A DNA stretch of 64,000 nucleotides from Eopsaltria australis (lineage: Eukaryota > Chordata > Aves > Passeriformes > Petroicidae): NCBI GenBank assembly GCA_034509425.1, contig JAVTVJ010000372.1:744001-808000 (forward strand). The letters run 5' to 3'. Positions 1 through 13,535 of this stretch are shown here, one piece after another. The notes under the pieces are model-generated. The model searched no databases, was not told the DNA's origin, and was given only the letters and a program-made list of their open reading frames with translations. A program made the position numbers and the translations under genes. The stretch's first letter is position 1. Every line of letters starts with the position of its first letter.

Positions 1-100
1 GTCTTGTGGAAGGTGTCCCTGATTATAGCAGGGGAGTTGGAACTGGATGATCTTTATGGTTCCATCCAACCCAAACCATTCTATGATTTCATTTCCAGAT
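1..100 (+). mobile_element. CR1 LINE 3' end, cut by the left window edge
   Basis: Ends with the CR1 signature (GGATGATCTTTATGGTTCC then CCAACCCAAACCATTCTATG). Confidence 0.75.
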
Positions 101-105
101 AAAGG

Positions 106-1836
106 AGAGACAAAAAGCAAAGGAGGATGAGCCATCTGCTGCAAGACTCAAAGTCCATGAGTTGGATGTCCTTGCCAAGTTGGATGGACAAGGTGACTTT
201 CAGCTTTCATCCACCCCGTGGCATGGATTAAAAAAATGTCCTGTTAGAGCTCTTTCATGAGGATCTGAGAGACTTCATGCCATGGTGTGGTAAACATGAG
301 GTTCTTCTACAGCTCTGAAAACTTGGCTGTGATTGCTTACAAAAGATGTGACTTATCTCACAAAATCCTCCCCTGCCCCCTAGAAATGTCACTGCACCAG
401 AAAACACAGCTTGCTTCTAGAAGAATGACATGACTGAAGAACTAAGGCAGGCCAGAAATATCCCTGGGCTGGCACACAAGGAACACAGTGCCAAATGGGG
501 ACAGGATGATGATGGGCAGGGTGAACGGTGTCATCGTGACCTGGCACCATTCTCACATGCTTGTGGTTTACTAAAAGGCACTACAGAGAGGGTGGAACAA
601 AAGCATAACACTTTCCTGGTGATTTAATCTCACTACTGAATGAACAAGGGCATCTTTCAGATGCTCAGGCTTTTAACTATTTGCAAAAATATTAGAAGAG
701 CATTTTGACAATTGTGAGAAGCAGGCTGGCTTCAAAGGGTAGTAGGAACAAGCAGGGAGTACCTCAGGAATGCAAAAAAGGGACCTCATAAACAAAAAGG
801 GACAAAAGTGAAAGAAAGAATGTGGAACAACATCTGCAAGTCATATAGGCAAAGTTTTAAAGTAAAAATAATACTTTACCATCTTTTAACCAGAATGCCA
901 TGGTTCATTGTGTGGACAAGGCAAGGTGGCTAAATGGGGATATGCACAGAAGGCTGAAAAGGAGATTGTCTGAGGGGAAAAGAAGTCAAGGAACCCTGTA
1001 CACTTGAACCAGGGACTAAATTACTTCCATCCCAAATGTTACAGACACACATATCATGCAGGAAACTGGGTCTGGCAGCAAGTCTGTCTGAACAATTCTG
1101 CCAAGGAAGGATGGCTTCCTGAGTGGTGTCCAGAGCTTGGTTTTCTGAGCCTATGAAACCAGAGGCTAAAAAGGTGTGTTAATTGCTTTCTATAAATACA
1201 GCAAGGAGGAAAGGGAAAGCAAACAAAGGAGAGGAAAGGATCCATTTAACCTAAAGCACAGTGTTGGCGGGAGAACAAATAGGTACACACTGTCCACAAA
1301 TATACTTAGGCTGAAAATTAGAAGGCTTCTTGCCTCTAAAGTGATCAGAATCTCTTCTAAAAGCAAAACATTTCTTTGAAAACAGACTTTCAGGGTGAAT
1401 TCTTTCAAAAGCTTATAAAAGAGATTTCTGTGATAGCAGGGGAGTTGGCTAATGAGCTGAAAGGTCTCTTGTTTCTAAAAACAGCTGTCTAGATCCAGAA
1501 TAGCTATAAGAAAGTGGTTAAAAATATTTATTTTACATGCTTAAGTAGAAATCATTCAGCCCACAGTCATGCAAAACCCCATTGGTGCCTCCAGTGACTT
1601 CAGTGAAGTCAAGTCCTGTTTGTGAACCTTCAACTCACCTGCTACCTCAGCTACCTGAGAACAAAAGGAACAGGGGAGAAAAGCCCCCTTTAAAATATTG
1701 ACAAACACATTTCTTCCCCCAAATCACAAGAAACAGGACAGAAAAAAAATCAAACTTCATAAGCTCTACAGTGGAGCTACAAAGCTGCTCTGAGAGTGCC
1801 AGTGGCACCTCAGATTGCATACAAAGAATAATATTT
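106..1836. other. intergenic, no gene seen
   Basis: Unique-looking, A-rich on the plus strand. Only short frames full of stops; a short CR1-like phrase (AGCAGGGGAGTTGG) at about 1436. Confidence 0.6.
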
Positions 1837-1837
1837 T

Positions 1838-1998
1838 TACAATGAGGGTGGTAAAACCCTGGCACAGGTTGCCCAGAGAGATGGTCGATGTCCCATCCCT
1901 GGGAACATTTAAGGTCAGGTTGGATGGGGCTCTGAGCAACTTACTCTTTAAAGGTCCCTTTCAACCCAAACCATTCTACTACAGTATGATTGTATGAC
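1838..1998 (+). mobile_element. CR1 LINE 3' fragment
   Basis: Typical CR1 run: GGCACAGGTTGCCCAGAGAG, a segment matching 'catccctggaacatttaaggtcaggttggatggggctctgagcaac' in broad outline, then the CAACCCAAACCATTCTA tail. Confidence 0.85.
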
Positions 1999-2889
1999 CT
2001 TGGTTCTCTCTAAACCAGTGCCTGTGCAGAGTTACTCCAGTGCAGCTGTGATGCTCCAGGTTTATTCTGCAGGAGCCTCACTCTGTGCAGAATTTGAGTG
2101 GAGCTGGGCAGTGCCACCTGCCAGCCAGGTGCCCCTGACTGCTCTCAATATTGTTGCTGCATCGAGGTTCACAGAACAAAAGCAGGGAGGGACACATGAC
2201 ACATGCAAATCTTTGAAGCTGAAAATGACTTTCAAAAAAACTACTAGTGGTTAATTTGCCAAGCAACAGAGAAGACAAAGTCACATTTTCCCTGTCTTTC
2301 CCATGGAGCCCAAACTCTTTCCCAGGGCAGCAGCTTTGGAGAGAGATATAGTTGAGCATTTGAGACATGCCTTATTTTGGGTTGTATGAGTTGTTAATAA
2401 CTTTTTGTAAAAACAGTTCACTAAGTTTGCTCCTTGTTTCTTTCCAGACATTTTCACTGCCTCATTTGCAGGGACTTGTTATGATAGGTCATTTCATGTG
2501 GCTCATTGTGTTATTTTAGTGCATTGTTCAAGACACAGCACTTTGCACTTGAAATAAATGCTGTAGCAAACTTCTCTGTTTTTTGGGGTTTTTTTAGCTC
2601 TGGCAGGTAAGTGACAAGGGACAAGCTGACCTGAATTTTCTCAGAGAATTCATGTTTCTTAGATTTGTATAGGATGAGACATAGTGTTGTGTGGTTTTTA
2701 CCTCCAGCCATGGACTGATATTCCATTCTTTATCAGAAATTCAGAAATACCTGTTATTTACATGGGTATTTCCCTGAATTCTAAACAACACTGAAGCAGT
2801 GCCAGCATCAGAATCTACTGTGGGCAGCAGAAAGGAGGTCCAAAGGCGGCCACAAAGATGGTGAAGGGTCTAGAGGTGAAGCCACACAA
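1999..2889. other. intergenic, no gene seen
   Basis: No coding signal or clear repeat found between two CR1 fragments. Confidence 0.55.
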
Positions 2890-3245
2890 TGAGAGTCTGA
2901 GCTTCAGCCTGGAAGAAGCTGAGGGGAGACTTTATTGCAGTCTAGAGCTCCCTTACAAGGGGAAGCAGAGGGGCAGGCACTGACCTCTTCTCTCTGGTGA
3001 CCAGTGACATGATGCTGTGTCAGAGGAGGTTGGATATTATAAAAAGGTTTTTCACCCAGAAGGTGGCTGAGCACTGGAACAGGCTCCTCAGGGCAGTGGT
3101 CACAGCACCAGCCTGACAGAGCTCATGAAACTCTTGGCCAACACTCTCAGACACGTGGTGTGATTCTCAGGATTGTCCTGTGCAGAGCCAGGAGTTGGAC
3201 TCAATGATCCTTGGGAGACACTTCCAGGTCAGGATATTCTGTGAT
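2890..3245 (+). mobile_element. CR1 LINE fragment, 3' half of ORF2 end plus tail
   Basis: CR1 outline readable throughout: 'gaagctgaggggagac', 'gtgaccagtgacatgat', 'aaaaggtttttcacccagaaggtggctgagcactggaacaggct' in pieces, then GAGTTGGACTCAATGATCC and a degraded ATTCTGTGATC tail. Confidence 0.8.
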
Positions 3246-3444
3246 CCCATTGCTATTTCCAAGGGGAAGAACATCCCAGAATGGAAATTATTCCTGATCA
3301 GTTCAGGACATCCTGCATGCAGCCCTTACCTCAGTCCATGCTGCTTTCCATGTCTACATAAGCAGTACTGAGCTCTCTAAGCCTACACTCTGCTGAAGCC
3401 CAGGAACAAAAGCCCTGGATTTTCTGTGATTTCAGTCAATTCAC

Positions 3445-3591
3445 CCTGTGATTGGCACAGTTGGTCAGAGAAGGATGTAAACAACACCAAGGATGTGGGT
3501 TCAATCTCCATGCAAGCCATTTACTTAAGAGTTGGACTTGATGATCCTTGTTGAGTCCCTTCTAACTCAAAATATTCTTGGAATCTGTGAA
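3445..3591 (+). mobile_element. tRNA-Ile-derived SINE with CR1-like tail (TguSINE1-like)
   Basis: The head resembles tRNA-Ile: an A-box-like TGGCACAGTTGG near 3453 and a B-box GGTTCAATCTC at 3498-3508 with the matching acceptor-stem remnant AGCCA. It is followed by a CR1-type 3' end (GTTGGACTTGATGATCC and an imperfect ATTCTTGGAATCTGTGA tail). The tail implies mobilisation by CR1 machinery. Diverged copy. Confidence 0.7.
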
Positions 3592-6028
3592 TAACTCACT
3601 CTCTGCCCCAGGTCTGAGTATTTTTGAAATAAATGGTGGAGTTAGAGCAGGATGATCCTGGGGGCTGTGAAGGGGCCTCTAATGGACAGGAAGGACAACC
3701 AAGAACTTCCAGTCCCAGATACTTCTCTGTGGGAGCCTTTGGTGATGGGTACCTGTTTTAGACTTGTACTGGTTTGGATGAGGGCTGGGGATAGAGCAAG
3801 GACAGAGCCCCATGCTGGTGGGCTGTCAAGGGGCTTGCCAGGATCTGAAGTCAATTCACAGAGTCTCTTTCTTACTGCTTTTGAAGATGGATGCTACATC
3901 TGTCCTTTCCCAAACTGCAAAGGTTGTGCATGCACTTCAGGAGCTCTATAAAATAAAGCTTAATAGTTTAGAAATTCATCTTGTTGGCCCTTAGGTACCC
4001 CAGAGTGTATTTCATCAAACCCTTCCTTATTTGAATCCATCTAGCCTGACTGGATTTAAAGCATCAGATATGATGTCTTAGATCCCTTTCAAAAGCAGAA
4101 AGGTTTTAGTTCCTAGGCAGGGCACCAGTGACTTCAGGCTAGTTATCCATAAATCTGTATTTCTTATTACCATCAAAGTGAGATAGAGAACTATTTCAGA
4201 GTCGTATCAGAATTTGAAAGAGCCCGAAGATCCTCAGCAGAAAGGATGAATTATCACCCTGGGTGAGAATTTTCACTCTTGGAGTTTTTAACAGACTTTA
4301 CTGAATCAGATGTTCCAAATGTGTCCTATTCTTCACTGGAAACTATTTCCTGTAATTTCCTGGTTTATTGTTATTGTCTATTTGCCTTTAGTACACCAGT
4401 CCAAAAGCTATTTATTGTGGGAAGCATGCACAAGACTCTTCCCCACTCGAGTACTTTGGGTTTCATTTAGAAATGTTGTGCAGGAGATTTGTGCTATTTC
4501 AGGTGGTATCATAAACATCTCTGTGTTCAGAGTCTGTGAGAATTTGTTGTAACACTTAATTCACTGCTAGAAGGTGCTCAAAACAGAGCAGATGAGCCTG
4601 GTATAAAAGCCAGAGTACAACAGAAACAGCAGTATAACTCTACCATATGAAATTGCAACTTGTCTCTATTTGAGTAAACATACAGAGAAGTTACTTGCTC
4701 AGCTTTGAACTAACTTTTAAGTCAGTCTGCCTGCTTTCACATGATAGAAATGAATAAAAGCAAAGGTAATCTGATATTTTGTAACACAAGATTTTTCCAT
4801 AAATCCAGGAAAAAACCATAACTAGTGTGCAATAATGCTGAAGACCCCTGACCATAGCTCAGCATCTCACCCCGTTACACCAGGCATGAACAAAACCAAA
4901 CCACTGTCCTGCAGCTCACAATTCACTTCAGGACACCAGCTTACACCTCTGCTGTCTTCCTCTGCTTCCCCTCAGGAAATCTCTCTGGGGTGATGTGCCA
5001 GGGAAGGAGCCATGGACCAGACTCAGCTGCAACAAAGGATGAGCTGTATGAGGAACTTGACTGAGGCACTGGCCAGAAGGATGCACAGCCATGTCCTGTC
5101 CCTGAGGGTCTCCTTGCTCTGAGACCGGAGCAGAACCCAGGTTTCACAAGATGGCCTGGACTACTAGATTTCATTTTCATGCCTATTATTTTTCTTTCAG
5201 AGTCCTTTTAATACCCAATTTACTCAACTAGGGGTGAGCATTACAGTTAACACCCTACTTAAAAATATAAAGTTACTACTTTAAAGCAAAGGGATGAGCC
5301 CTAACCTTGAGACAGAAAGGCATTTTTCCAGACAACGGGGACTGGTGACATTGAGCACTGCAGGATCTAAACCACTCTTGCAAATTTGTTTTTCAACAAG
5401 AACTGAGTTGCAAATCAGCAGAACTTCAAGTCCTACTTGGAGCAATTGAGCAGCGACAAGCACTTGAGTTACAAAGGTACATTTAAAAATTTTAACTAAA
5501 TGTCAGTGCCAGAAAATGGCAGCACCAGAAAATGGTAGCCAGAGTGATTCTTGCACAAGTGCTCCTCCATCAAGCCATGACAAACAGTCCACAGCATCCA
5601 CAGAAGGAAACAGTCCCAGAAACCCCCTCAGAGGCTCCAACAACAGCCACACCCCACCTGTTCCTAGAGGAATACAGTGTGACCCTGGACAACCATAAAT
5701 GATGCTCCAGGCTCAGTCCTCTGCTCTGCCCACCCCAGCCCACTCTCCAGGAAGTTCTCCACCCTGAGCATGTTCAGTCGCTCACAGTTCAAGCTCAATT
5801 TGCCTTTATCACCAATATGTTTCACCTGAGCCAATACACAGAACTTAGAGGTGGTTTTCTTCTCAGCTGTCCAGCCTCCATCCATCAACACAATAGCAGG
5901 GCCAACATTCAGTACATTTTTTCATTGTCCACCAGTCTGATTCATGAATTGTTTCCAAAAATTTACAAGCAAAGGCCACAAATACCTTTTCTGAGTATTT
6001 TCAGAGTAACAGATTGGCTTGTGAGTTC
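3592..6028. other. intergenic, no gene seen
   Basis: No recognisable exon. AT-rich around 4.3-4.8 kb, GC-richer near 5.0 kb. Confidence 0.55.
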
Positions 6029-6200
6029 AAAGAATGGTTTGGTTTGGTTTGGTTTGGTTTGGTTTGGTTTGGATTAGAAGGGACAATAAAGATCATCCAG
6101 TTCCAACCCCCCTGTCATGGGCAGGGGCACCTTCCACTAGATCAGATTGCTCAAAGCCCCATCCCACCTGGCCTTGAACATTTCCAGGGATATGGAAAGG
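6029..6200 (-). mobile_element. CR1 LINE 3' end with expanded GGTTT run
   Basis: Minus-strand CR1 tail (GGACAATAAAGATCATCCAG, CATGGGCAGGGGCACCTTCC, CTTGAACATTTCCAGGGATA). The usual ATGGTTTGGGTTGG at the 3' end has expanded to seven GGTTT copies at 6036-6070. Confidence 0.85.
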
Positions 6201-6954
6201 ACAATTCAAGTGATTTAAAACCAAAAAAAAAAAAAATCTCTTTTTGGGGGGAAAATCTCATCCTTTTCCCTGGTCCTTCCATGAACCTTCTAAGTTTTGG
6301 CATTTGACAACTGTCTTGGCTGAGGACAAAAAATGCCAGCCAGGCTTGTCCAGAAGGTGCCACAGACACAGTGAGAGGTATTTCAAACTCACAGGAAGAA
6401 ACCTCTACATGACAAATTTTGTTCCATCATCCAGTGCTATCGTTTCTGTGAGTGCCACTCATGCTGACAGCCGAAAAACCTGGAAGCCCTCATTGACAAA
6501 GCATACTTCTAGAAAAATGCTTGGGTTTCATTTACAGGACAGGGTATGTCACGTAACTGTTCTCAAAGGTCTCTTATAGTCAGCTGCTATACCAAACTGA
6601 GGAGACATTTGAAATGTGTACTGTGGCACTCTGCTTTAGATCCAGTATCACTCCAGTGTTACTGTTCACGTCTGAACAGTTTGGACAATGAACAAGATGG
6701 AATACTTTAAAAATTTGCTGGCCATATGAATATCCCAGTAAATAAATTCAGAGATTAAAAAGCTTGAAAGAAAATCATAAGTGAACCAAACTCTGCAAGA
6801 TTTAATTGATTATATACACATGAAAAATATTAAACTTGAGAAGAATGAACCAGAGGCACAGACACAAACAAGGAACATGTAGGTTGGCAGCAGTGCAACA
6901 AAAAAGGGCCTGGAGTTACAATGGATCAAAAACCAAAGATGCACCAACAATATG
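6201..6954. other. intergenic, no gene seen
   Basis: Contains a poly-A run at 6222-6236. Nothing else recognised. Confidence 0.55.
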
Positions 6955-7175
6955 AGACTCTCTGTGAGACAGCAGATAATTACTCTGTTCTGGCCCACTC
7001 TGGAAAATCCTCAACTAGACCACTGTGGCTCAATTAGAGAGAACAGAGACAAACTGGGGAGATTAAAGCACAGCAGTCAGAATGATGAAAGGACTCAAAG
7101 CTGTGACCCACAGGCAAAGGCTGATGAACGGGGGATTGTTTTCTCTAACAAGGGGGGAGTTTGAGGGGTTAAAAC
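6955..7175 (+). mobile_element. old CR1-like fragment
   Basis: Weak CR1 similarity (CCACTCTGGAAAATCCTCAA, 'gaccactgtggctcaatt', 'gtcagaatgatgaaaggact', 'aggcaaaggctgatgaacgggggattgttt' in outline). Strongly diverged. Confidence 0.45.
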
Positions 7176-10100
7176 TTGCAGCTTTCCTTTGTGTAAAAAG
7201 CTCAATACTGAGCTATTGCCCAGTAAAGTAAGAGAAAGATAAAAACATCTTTGCAACAAGAGAAATGTGGGTGGGTTATTGCATACCTGTACAGACAAGA
7301 CCCCTTGACATAAATGGGAGATTTCAGGCAGACTAGATATGCTTAATCCCATGACACTATTAATTATGTTTAATGCCATTCCCAGGGAGTTGTCCCGCTG
7401 GGGCTATGCCTGTCTAGATGCATATCTGAGCCCACACAGAGCACAGCATCCTCAGCAGATGGAGTGAGTGCTGGACAGCTGAGAGGGGCCCAGAGTGAAA
7501 ATCTGCCATGACCTGCACTGGATGTGAATGTGACCTCCTGCTCTGCTAAAAGCAAAGCTCACGTGTGGCCTTACCTAAACCCTGGATCTGACAGCAGGGG
7601 AAAGGGAGCACGTGCCATGTGGGAGCTGTCTTGGTGACTCACAGAAAGGTTTCTTGCCTGTGCTTTAGGGGAGGGAGAGCATCCTGTTGTGGGATAGGCA
7701 ACTTAAAAAAGGGGGAGGTTCTTTAAACCAAGGAGATTGCTGCACCATGTAGGCAAATCTCGGTTTTATAACACAAGCAAACATTTGGAATGAGGTCATG
7801 ACTGTTCTTAGCAACACTGGTACTTTCCTGCAGCAAAAATCTACTTCCAACAGTATCCTCCTGTCCAGTTGTAGGTAAAGCATGACACAGAGCAGTATTT
7901 AGTGAATTTCTTTTCTAATAACCCCCAAGAGCTTGAAATCTGCCAGGGTAAGGGCTTACTACAGTCTTACTGTTGCTGAAGGGAATTAAAAGGCTTGACT
8001 CAAATCCACCCTAGCAGACAGCAGATATAACTTCCATCTCCCTGCTGGAGGTGCATCCAGCTGTGCTGCTCCTTTGTGTGTGAGCTGTCTTTGTCCTGCA
8101 CTGCCCATCCCATGCAACAGCAAAAGACTCAGACCAAAACCTTTCAACCAACTCAGTGATCAGCTATTTCTGCTGGAGTAGCCTTGATCTCTGTGAGCTG
8201 CTGGCATGAGAGAGGTTTGACTCTGTGAAAAGGGATAAAGGATCAACCCTGAAATATTTTGTCTGAAACAACCTGGGAATGTTCCTCCATGCTGTGAGCA
8301 ACCCTGCACTCAGTCATCTGAAGTAGCTGCTCTGACAGGATTTAAGTCCCCATAATTAGGTCTTTCACATATAAAAACCCAAAGCACAGCCTTTCAGTTT
8401 TAAATAGTCCTGGCCTGTGCTCACCCTCCTGCCTCAGCTCTGAGCAGCTCTGCCTTGTCTGTGGAGGCTGTGTCATTATCCACCCACAGCACCAGCAGGA
8501 AATTTTCCTGGGCCCGAACCTAACTTTTGTTTTAGTTCAGTTTCTGACACCTCGCTCCCACTCCCATCCTCAGGAACAGCTCCCAGAGAGGGTGAGTCAC
8601 TTCACAGCCTGGGGAAGTCAGAAATGAGGAGCTCATTCTGGCTCCAGCCCCTTCCTGAAACAGTTTGCAGGGTCCAGGGCCATGTGCAGGTGCAGCCCCT
8701 GGGGACTGCAGCCAGCACAGAGACCTTTCCCTGTCACTGACTGGGGGTCCCAAAGATCTTACAGAAGGTCTGGAGAATTCTGCCCCTTTGCCCCAGCACA
8801 CACACACAAACACAGCCCACATTCCCTCTTCCCAGCTAAGGTGTGACTGCAAACAAGGAGGTGTAAGCCTGCAGGGATGGGCAGCGGGCAAACAGCAGCT
8901 GCTGCCTGTGGGAGCTACTGCTGCCTTCTGCTGTACTTTCCACAGACCTCCTTCCTTCTCCCTCAGCTGAGCTGGCTCAGGTTTCATCCTCTCTCTGTTC
9001 TAGAGGTCTCCTCACTGCCATGCTCTGCCTTAATTTCCTGGCACCATCTCAGCCACAGAGGAGCCCCAAGACAAAGTACCTGGGAAGGTGATGATGGTGC
9101 TGTTGATCACCTTTATGCCCCTGGCATGGTGAGAGGGTAGTGGGGAGGTCTCCGGGTGGCAACTGCCAGCTGGGAATGTGCTCTGGACAGAGGAGGCAGA
9201 GAGCTGGCAACTGACAGATGGCTCCACAGGCAGAAGTAAGTTGATTTTAGAGACTTTTTAAAGATTGGAAAGCGTGATAAGGTCTAAACACAACCTGCCA
9301 TTCAAAGCAGAGCTCATGTTTAAAGTAGGAGACTTGGCCAACTTCAATGGCAAATAATCACAGTTTTCATCCCTGACACAAAGGGGATGTCTCTGTATGA
9401 GTTTCAGAGTGCTTCAAAGAGAGGTGAGAATTTAGATGTTCTAAACATACACAAAACTGAGGATTATTCACAGAACAGCAACATAAGGCTAACCTCACTG
9501 GCTTACTGTGCCTGCAAGAGTATTTGTCTAGTCATGGATAATTGTCAAGATATTTAGAATTATGGTTTGGAAAAGCATAAGAGATCTGGAGATCTGTCTG
9601 AACCCTCTGAACTCTTTGCAAATGCAGGCTGGCAGCCTCACACAACTGGGTTTTCCTGTTGAGTCCCCTGGCACTGCTGTGTGTGCTCCTGGCTAGACAT
9701 GCCATGAGTGGAACCTCTCCTGTGTGAACAGGGCAGCTCTTCATGCAGTCTTAGCCAGGAAAGCAAACAAAACTGAAAGGCAAATGTTATCTGACCACTT
9801 CTAAACTTCAAAAGCATTTAAGGTCAAGCTGTTATGTAGGTATATAGATACATGTTAAAAAATAGCAGCACTTGGAAGGGCTGAGCAAAGAAGCTTCCTG
9901 TGGTTTGTTGGGGTTTTTTTCAGACTGGATTTCCTGTCAATGAGGAGAAGGGCACAATTGTGTGGATCAGGAGGAAGAAAGTCAAAGGTGATCCCTGATG
10001 AGGACTGAATAGGTGGGAGTTGTGGGCATGGCTGAACTCCAGGGCTCCTTTCCCAACCTCAGCCTGGCACTGAAGGTGCTCCAAGCAGTCCATGGCACAT

Positions 10101-10786
10101 GTGATGTCTGTCATGCAGCTCTCTGACACACAGGCATTTCCTCACAGGCACTTCCACAGCATCTGTGCAACACAGACCTGCCCATAACCCACTAGGAGAG
10201 ACTGAAAAAAGAACAGTGAAATTAGGCACATGTGTTCAAATTGCCATGTCAAACTACAACCTGATGTAGATGTTGAAGTTAATTATAGAAGTTACATTTT
10301 TTTAACCCACCTACCTGCTTTTTTTCTGTGCAAACTCACAATTCAGGCATTCTTTGCCCAGTGAAGCATTATGCAACTTGTTAATTAAGGCAGGTAGAGA
10401 TTTTGCAATCCTAAATTTAGGCAAGCCTAAGGAGGCTTTCCTATGGTACAGGGCTCCCCTGGGCCCCTAAGGGCAAGCAACTGGCTTTGGCCATGTCAGG
10501 AGCAAACATTTCCCATCTTCCATGGGGAAGATCTCTTTTACAGCATTCCCATGGCAACAGGGGACTAATCTAATACACACACAGCCATCTGACCCACAGA
10601 AGCAGGAAAGTCAATTTTGTCTGAACTCAAACTTTTCTCTATGAGTGCAAAGTCACTAAGGGGTGTGTTTTGCCAATGTTTGAGACTGGCAATTTCTGTT
10701 TGCAGAAAGATTGTGCAGTTTTCTTGAGCCTCTGGTGAGAGAAAGGCAACTGATCTCTGGCATGAGAACACATACCACTATTTATC
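7176..10786. other. intergenic, no gene seen
   Basis: 3.6 kb without recognisable exon or repeat. The GC-richer part at 8.4-9.2 kb gives longer open frames on both strands, which look incidental. Confidence 0.55.
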
Positions 10787-10998
10787 ATAGAATTATAGAA
10801 TTACAGAATCACAGAATCGTTTGGATTGGAAGGAACATTAAAGACCATCCCATTCCACCCCCACCCCCACCCCCCCCCACCATGGGCAGGGACACCTTCC
10901 AGTAGATCAGATTGCTCAGGGCTTCATCCAACCTGGCCTTGAACACTTCCAAGGATGGAGTATCCACAACCTCTCTGGGCAACCTGGGCCTCTGAGAG
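10787..10998 (-). mobile_element. CR1 LINE 3' end with C-run expansion
   Basis: ATAGAATTATAGAATTACAG repeats, GTTTGGATTGGAAGGAACAT, CATGGGCAGGGACACCTTCC, CTTGAACACTTCCAAGGATG. The part normally reading TTCCAACCCCC is expanded into a long C-rich run (10856-10880). Confidence 0.88.
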
Positions 10999-13379
10999 CT
11001 CAGCTGGGGTGTTGGTGGCACCAATTCTGTGGCAACAGCCCAGTCTCCAAACCAGGCAGCACAGAGGACCTGCAGGCAGCTGTAACCTGCTTTGGGAAGG
11101 CAGGTGTCCTCCCTCTTTGCTGCACCAAAGTCTCCACCCTCAGGCCAAGCTCTTGGCAAACCCCTCCTCACTGTTACCTGTGCTTACAGACAGGGCTCAC
11201 CAGCACAAACAGCAGCACAAACCCAGCAGCTCCCAGGGTGGGTGAGGTGTCTGCTGCTCTGCTCAAGTGGCACATTGCACATGAGAGCAGAGCAGTGCTC
11301 TGGCTGGGAAAAGGCTGCCTCAGTCAGACAGTGGAGGGTCAGTGAGCTAGGGCAGCCAGCACTCCTGCAGAGTCTGCAGGGAACCTAGAGATGGGCTCAA
11401 TCTGATGTAATTGTGACCATGGGACTGCTGCCTTTCCCTGGAAAGAGGGCCTATCTGCAGCCAGGCCAGCACAGCAGCAGCCAAATTCATCCCTTACAGT
11501 GTACAGACAGCTAGCATTAAACCTGGGGCCTCTGTAGCCACACAAAGATGAGGATTCAGCCCTGAATGCATAAACCTAGATGTTGCCTTGAAAATAAAGC
11601 AACAGTCTGCCCCCTTCTCAGGGAAGATGTGAGCTTTACCATGGCTGACAGCAGTGTCTTGTCAGAGGGCACCTTCCTCTCACTTTTAGCAGTAAGAGAC
11701 TCAGCTCTGTCCCAAATGAGTGCTCCTCATTGAAGGTTAATGGGGGATTGAGCTGGGAGACCTGTATGGTTTCACCTTCAGCCTAGAAACACCAGAACTG
11801 AGAGTGCACCGGGGCTGACAGCTCAGCAGGGAGAAAAAGCACTGAAAATCAGTTCTGTGGTTTTTCAGAAGCAGTCATGAAGGACATGACATGTTTTAGG
11901 GCTGCTGTCAGAGGGGGGAAGGCTGCCTTCATGTCAGCTTTGTGCTGGAGAAGCCTGGCTGGGTTTTACAGCACAGCACAAAGTCTGTGTGCTGCTCTGC
12001 CCAGGTGAGAGGTGGTTATTCATTCACTAGACTTCAAATGCTGCAGGAAGGTCATTTAGCACCTGAGCACACACACACAAATCATCAGCCATGTCAAAGA
12101 GTATGAGGAGTTTTAAAAAGCACCTTGCCTCCTCCTTGGAGCACAGCAAAGGCAGCACCAGCCTTTGATAAGAAAAGCAAAGAAAGCAACGGCTGCTGCA
12201 GGTAAAGAGTTAATTCTTGGCTACCAGCTTCAGCCCCAGGACTCCACCTTACAACACAGCTTTCTCCTTCAGTCTGTGAAAACCAAAGTGTTATCCCAGT
12301 TTTAATGACCTATTGCTTTAAACCATACCTGGGGGAAGCCTCAGACTGAAGGTAAGAGCATGGAAAATGCAAAATGCATCTTCAGGACAAGGCCCCCAGT
12401 GCATGTGTCTTAATGACAGCCTGCTCATGGCTTATTTGGCATTTAATTGCTAAGGTTACTCCTGCTGTGCCTTCTGCATTGCAGAAAATAAGGGTGGTCT
12501 GGAGAAATTAAGGTCACATAGGGGTAGCAGATCTCTCTGACACTTAAAGCCTTGGTAGATGTGAGCAGGGATAGCAGAGTTACAACTCCAGCATTACAAC
12601 ACTTCCTCTCATCCCACCCAGAACTTATCAGTCAGAGTAACCTTACAGCTCCCTTTGCCTGAAGACAAAAGTAGCTCTGCTAAAAGGAATGCTTCTTACA
12701 AGGGCCAACTGCATTGGTGTTGTTCCCATGTTGGACCACCTGGAAACAAAGCACAAAGCCAGTCCTAAGAGAAGATTGTTCTGTCTCTGTGCACAATCCC
12801 AAGGCCCACTGCTAAAAGCAGGGGATCCCTTCTGCAGGTTTGAAATAAGTTATTCAGGAGAGAGAAAAATTGCTATTTCCATGCATCAGTTTCTCCCTGT
12901 AACATGAGCAAAAGGTGCCAAATAAATCTCCATAATGGCACAACCACCTCCAGGGCACCCCCTTTTTGGCTAGAAAATCATCCCTATGGGCTCTGCTTCG
13001 CCAGTGGCTGAGGAGAAAATAATAGAGGCACAGTAGGATGTCCCTGCCACCCAGCTGGCTTATGGCTGACCAGGGCTATTGCAGAAGAGATTAGGAGTTT
13101 ATGGATCAAATAAAATCCTGCTTCTTACTCAAGGCAACAAACCATCCTTATTTTGAGTGATGGAGAGGAAAGCCTCCAGATGTCCAATTCTTTGGCTTCT
13201 TGGGAAAATCTTGCCTGTGGGAGCTCATTTTCCCACACAATTAAACTTATCCCCTTTTTAGTTTAGGTGTCATTCCCTCTACAAATTTCAGAGGACTGAA
13301 GAGAAGATGAAAATAGAATGAATCCCTTAGGCCAGGGAGGCAGACATTAGTTCATTTTCAACCATGGTTGTGTGACAAT
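10999..13379. other. intergenic, no gene seen
   Basis: No coding exon or clear repeat recognised. Confidence 0.55.
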
Positions 13380-13535
13380 AACTTTCTTGGCACTCACTTG
13401 GATGTGAGGAAGGTCTTCTACACAGAAGGCAAGAAGTGCTCTAATATCTTTGGCAGTGTTAGGTTAATGCTTGGACTCAATGATCTTAGACACCTTTACC
13501 AACATAAATAATTCCAACCTAAATAATTCTATGAG
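13380..13535 (+). mobile_element. CR1 LINE 3' end
   Basis: TGGATGTGAGGAAGGTCTTC, GGCAGTGTTAGGTTAATGCT, TGGACTCAATGATCTTAGAC and a tail CAACCTAAATAATTCTATGA, with a short internal duplication of the tail. Confidence 0.75.
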
